Origin: Bacteroidota bacterium
GTDB lineage: Bacteria; Bacteroidota; Bacteroidia; Cytophagales; Cyclobacteriaceae
Assembly (NCBI GenBank): GCA_003242315.1
Contig: QGUY01000205.1
Location: forward strand, 1 to 7,216
DNA length: 7,216 nt
Direction: 5' to 3'
Shown here: in pieces, positions 5,934 to 7,216 of the stretch
Layout of the letters: each line of letters opens with the position of its first letter
How positions within the stretch are numbered: position 1 is the stretch's first letter
Position numbers and translations under genes: made by a program
The notes under the pieces: model-generated
Database searches by the model: none
What the model was told of the DNA's origin: nothing
Seen by the model: only the letters and a program-made list of their open reading frames with translations

Positions 5934-5973
5934 CCACCTGTGTTCTCCTATATTGTAAACTCAGCCATTTAAT

Positions 5974-7216
5974 ATGCCTTATTTGTTTACGTCGGAGTCC
6001 GTTTCCGAAGGACATCCGGACAAAGTTGCGGACCAGATTTCCGACGCGCTTATCGACTACTTCCTGGCTTACGATCCCAATTCAAAAGTTGCATGCGAAA
6101 CGCTGGTGACAACCGGCCAGGTCGTGCTTGCTGGTGAGGTGAAGTCCGAAGCCTATCTTGATGTTCAGGAAATTGCCCGCGAAGTGATCCGCCGGATCGG
6201 CTACACCCGAAGTGAGTACATGTTTGAAGCCAACAGCTGCGGAATTATCTCAGCCATCCACGAGCAATCTCCGGATATTAATCAGGGTGTCGAGAGGAAA
6301 AGAAAAGAAGATCAGGGCGCCGGCGATCAGGGGATGATGTTTGGTTACGCCACCAACGAGACGGACAATTACATGCCGTTGCCGCTGGAAATAGCGCACC
6401 TCTTGTTGCGAGAACTGGCAGCACTTAGAAGAGAAAATAAAGAAATGCCGTACCTGCGTCCCGATGCGAAATCGCAGGTCACTATCGAATACGGCGACGA
6501 CAATAAACCGTTGAGGATCGACGCGATCGTGCTTTCTACGCAGCACGACGAGTTTGCGAAGGACAATGTGATGCTCAAAAAGATCAAAGAAGATGTAATC
6601 AACATCCTCATCCCTCGCGTAAAGAAGAAACTACCGAAACGCGTCCAGGCCCTCTTCGACGACAAGATCAAATATTACGTAAACCCTACTGGTAAGTTCG
6701 TTATCGGCGGACCGCACGGTGACACTGGTCTTACCGGCAGAAAGATCATCGTGGATACTTATGGGGGTAAAGGCGCGCACGGCGGTGGCGCGTTTTCGGG
6801 AAAGGACCCTTCAAAGGTCGACCGTTCCGGAGCATACGCCACGCGTCACATTGCCAAGAACATGGTGGCAGCCGGGGTGTGCGACGAGGTACTCGTACAG
6901 GTAGCATACGCAATCGGGGTTGCAAAGCCCGTTGGTCTGTACGTCAACACATTTGGCACAGCGAAAGTCAACCTTACCGACGGTGAGATTGCAAGAAAGA
7001 TTGAGAAGCTCTTCGACATGCGACCGTACTTCATTGAAGAACGATTCAAGTTGCGTACACCGATCTATTCCGAGACAGCGGCGTACGGTCACATGGGACG
7101 CGAGCCTCGCATTGTTGAGAAAGTCTTCAACAAAGGCAAGCGGAATGAAAAGAAGATGAAGGTGGAGCTGTTTCCCTGGGAAAAGCTGGATTATGTCGAC
7201 AAGGTACGAGCCGCCT
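5974..7216 (+). CDS. metK: S-adenosylmethionine synthetase MetK, 3' end outside the window
   Basis: I translated this frame by hand: 414 open codons from ATG 5974 to the window end with no stop, so the gene continues past 7216. The enzyme makes SAM from ATP and methionine with release of phosphate and pyrophosphate, as a cytoplasmic tetramer. Motifs seen are 'SEGHPDK' (11-17, ATP/Mg site), signature 1 'GAGDQGMMFGY' (115-125), 'GGPHGDTGLTGRK' near 246-258, and signature 2 'GGGAFSGKD' (270-278) followed by 'DPSKVDRSGAY'. Thus all catalytic segments are present. The C-terminal 'FPWEKLDYVDKV' stretch and the lysine-rich insert before it are found in the longer Bacteroidota MetK form (about 415-430 residues, against 384 in E. 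coli), so only a few residues should be missing. The 'MPYLFTSESVSEGHPD' opening supports the start. A -7 box lies 40 bases upstream. No frameshift is seen. Confidence 0.97.
   Translation, partial: MPYLFTSESVSEGHPDKVADQISDALIDYFLAYDPNSKVACETLVTTGQVVLAGEVKSEAYLDVQEIAREVIRRIGYTRSEYMFEANSCGIISAIHEQSPDINQGVERKRKEDQGAGDQGMMFGYATNETDNYMPLPLEIAHLLLRELAALRRENKEMPYLRPDAKSQVTIEYGDDNKPLRIDAIVLSTQHDEFAKDNVMLKKIKEDVINILIPRVKKKLPKRVQALFDDKIKYYVNPTGKFVIGGPHGDTGLTGRKIIVDTYGGKGAHGGGAFSGKDPSKVDRSGAYATRHIAKNMVAAGVCDEVLVQVAYAIGVAKPVGLYVNTFGTAKVNLTDGEIARKIEKLFDMRPYFIEERFKLRTPIYSETAAYGHMGREPRIVEKVFNKGKRNEKKMKVELFPWEKLDYVDKVRAA

Noticed and set aside
5934..5973. SAM riboswitch in the metK leader
   Set aside because: Only about 40 bases lie between the promoter box and the start codon, and no known SAM-aptamer pattern is visible.
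6250..7159. Several open frames of 61-100 codons overlapping metK in other frames or on the other strand
   Set aside because: They are shadows of metK, whose own frame is open throughout with both family signatures; the gene merely lacks a stop within the window.
1..7216. A defence island, secretion cassette, CRISPR array or mobile element
   Set aside because: No direct-repeat array, transposase, integrase, toxin-antitoxin pair or nuclease was found; every gene of size belongs to a recognised housekeeping or conserved family.

Overview
The window looks like ordinary chromosomal DNA of a member of the Bacteroidota, most likely a Cytophagales-type bacterium. Three things point there: the LysA, MetK, DsbD and RsmI-like proteins carry the sequence variants typical of that phylum; there are no Shine-Dalgarno sequences in front of the genes; and four genes have an exact match to the Bacteroidota -7 promoter element TAnnTTTG just upstream. 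Base composition and codon use look even across the window. I see no mobile element, RNA gene or CRISPR array.

Left part, minus strand: position 1-459 is the N-terminal part of a membrane-anchored M23-type peptidoglycan peptidase that stops early, exactly at the window edge. Positions 655-2745 encode a full-length DsbD thiol:disulfide interchange protein, which carries electrons across the inner membrane. Positions 2813-4045 encode LysA, the last enzyme of lysine synthesis. dsbD follows lysA after 67 bases with no recognisable promoter of its own, so the two are probably co-transcribed.

Middle: a back-to-back promoter region (4046-4111) separates lysA from a rightward YbfF-type alpha/beta hydrolase (4112-4885). 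That gene converges, with 11 bases between stops, on a small leftward DUF2905 membrane protein (4897-5115).

Right part, plus strand: a tetrapyrrole-methylase-fold SAM-dependent methyltransferase related to RsmI (5136-5861), then metK for SAM synthetase (5974 to the window end, nearly complete; only the last residues are missing). MetK makes the cofactor the preceding methyltransferase uses, although metK has its own promoter.

The genes serve different housekeeping jobs (envelope redox and peptidoglycan, lysine/diaminopimelate, SAM) and do not form an evident dedicated system. I found no convincing new biological system. The points most worth a second look are the broken M23 gene, the promoter boxes that sit only 4-5 bases before two start codons (likely leaderless mRNAs), the functionally unassigned RsmI paralog, and the inverted repeat overlapping the metK promoter.
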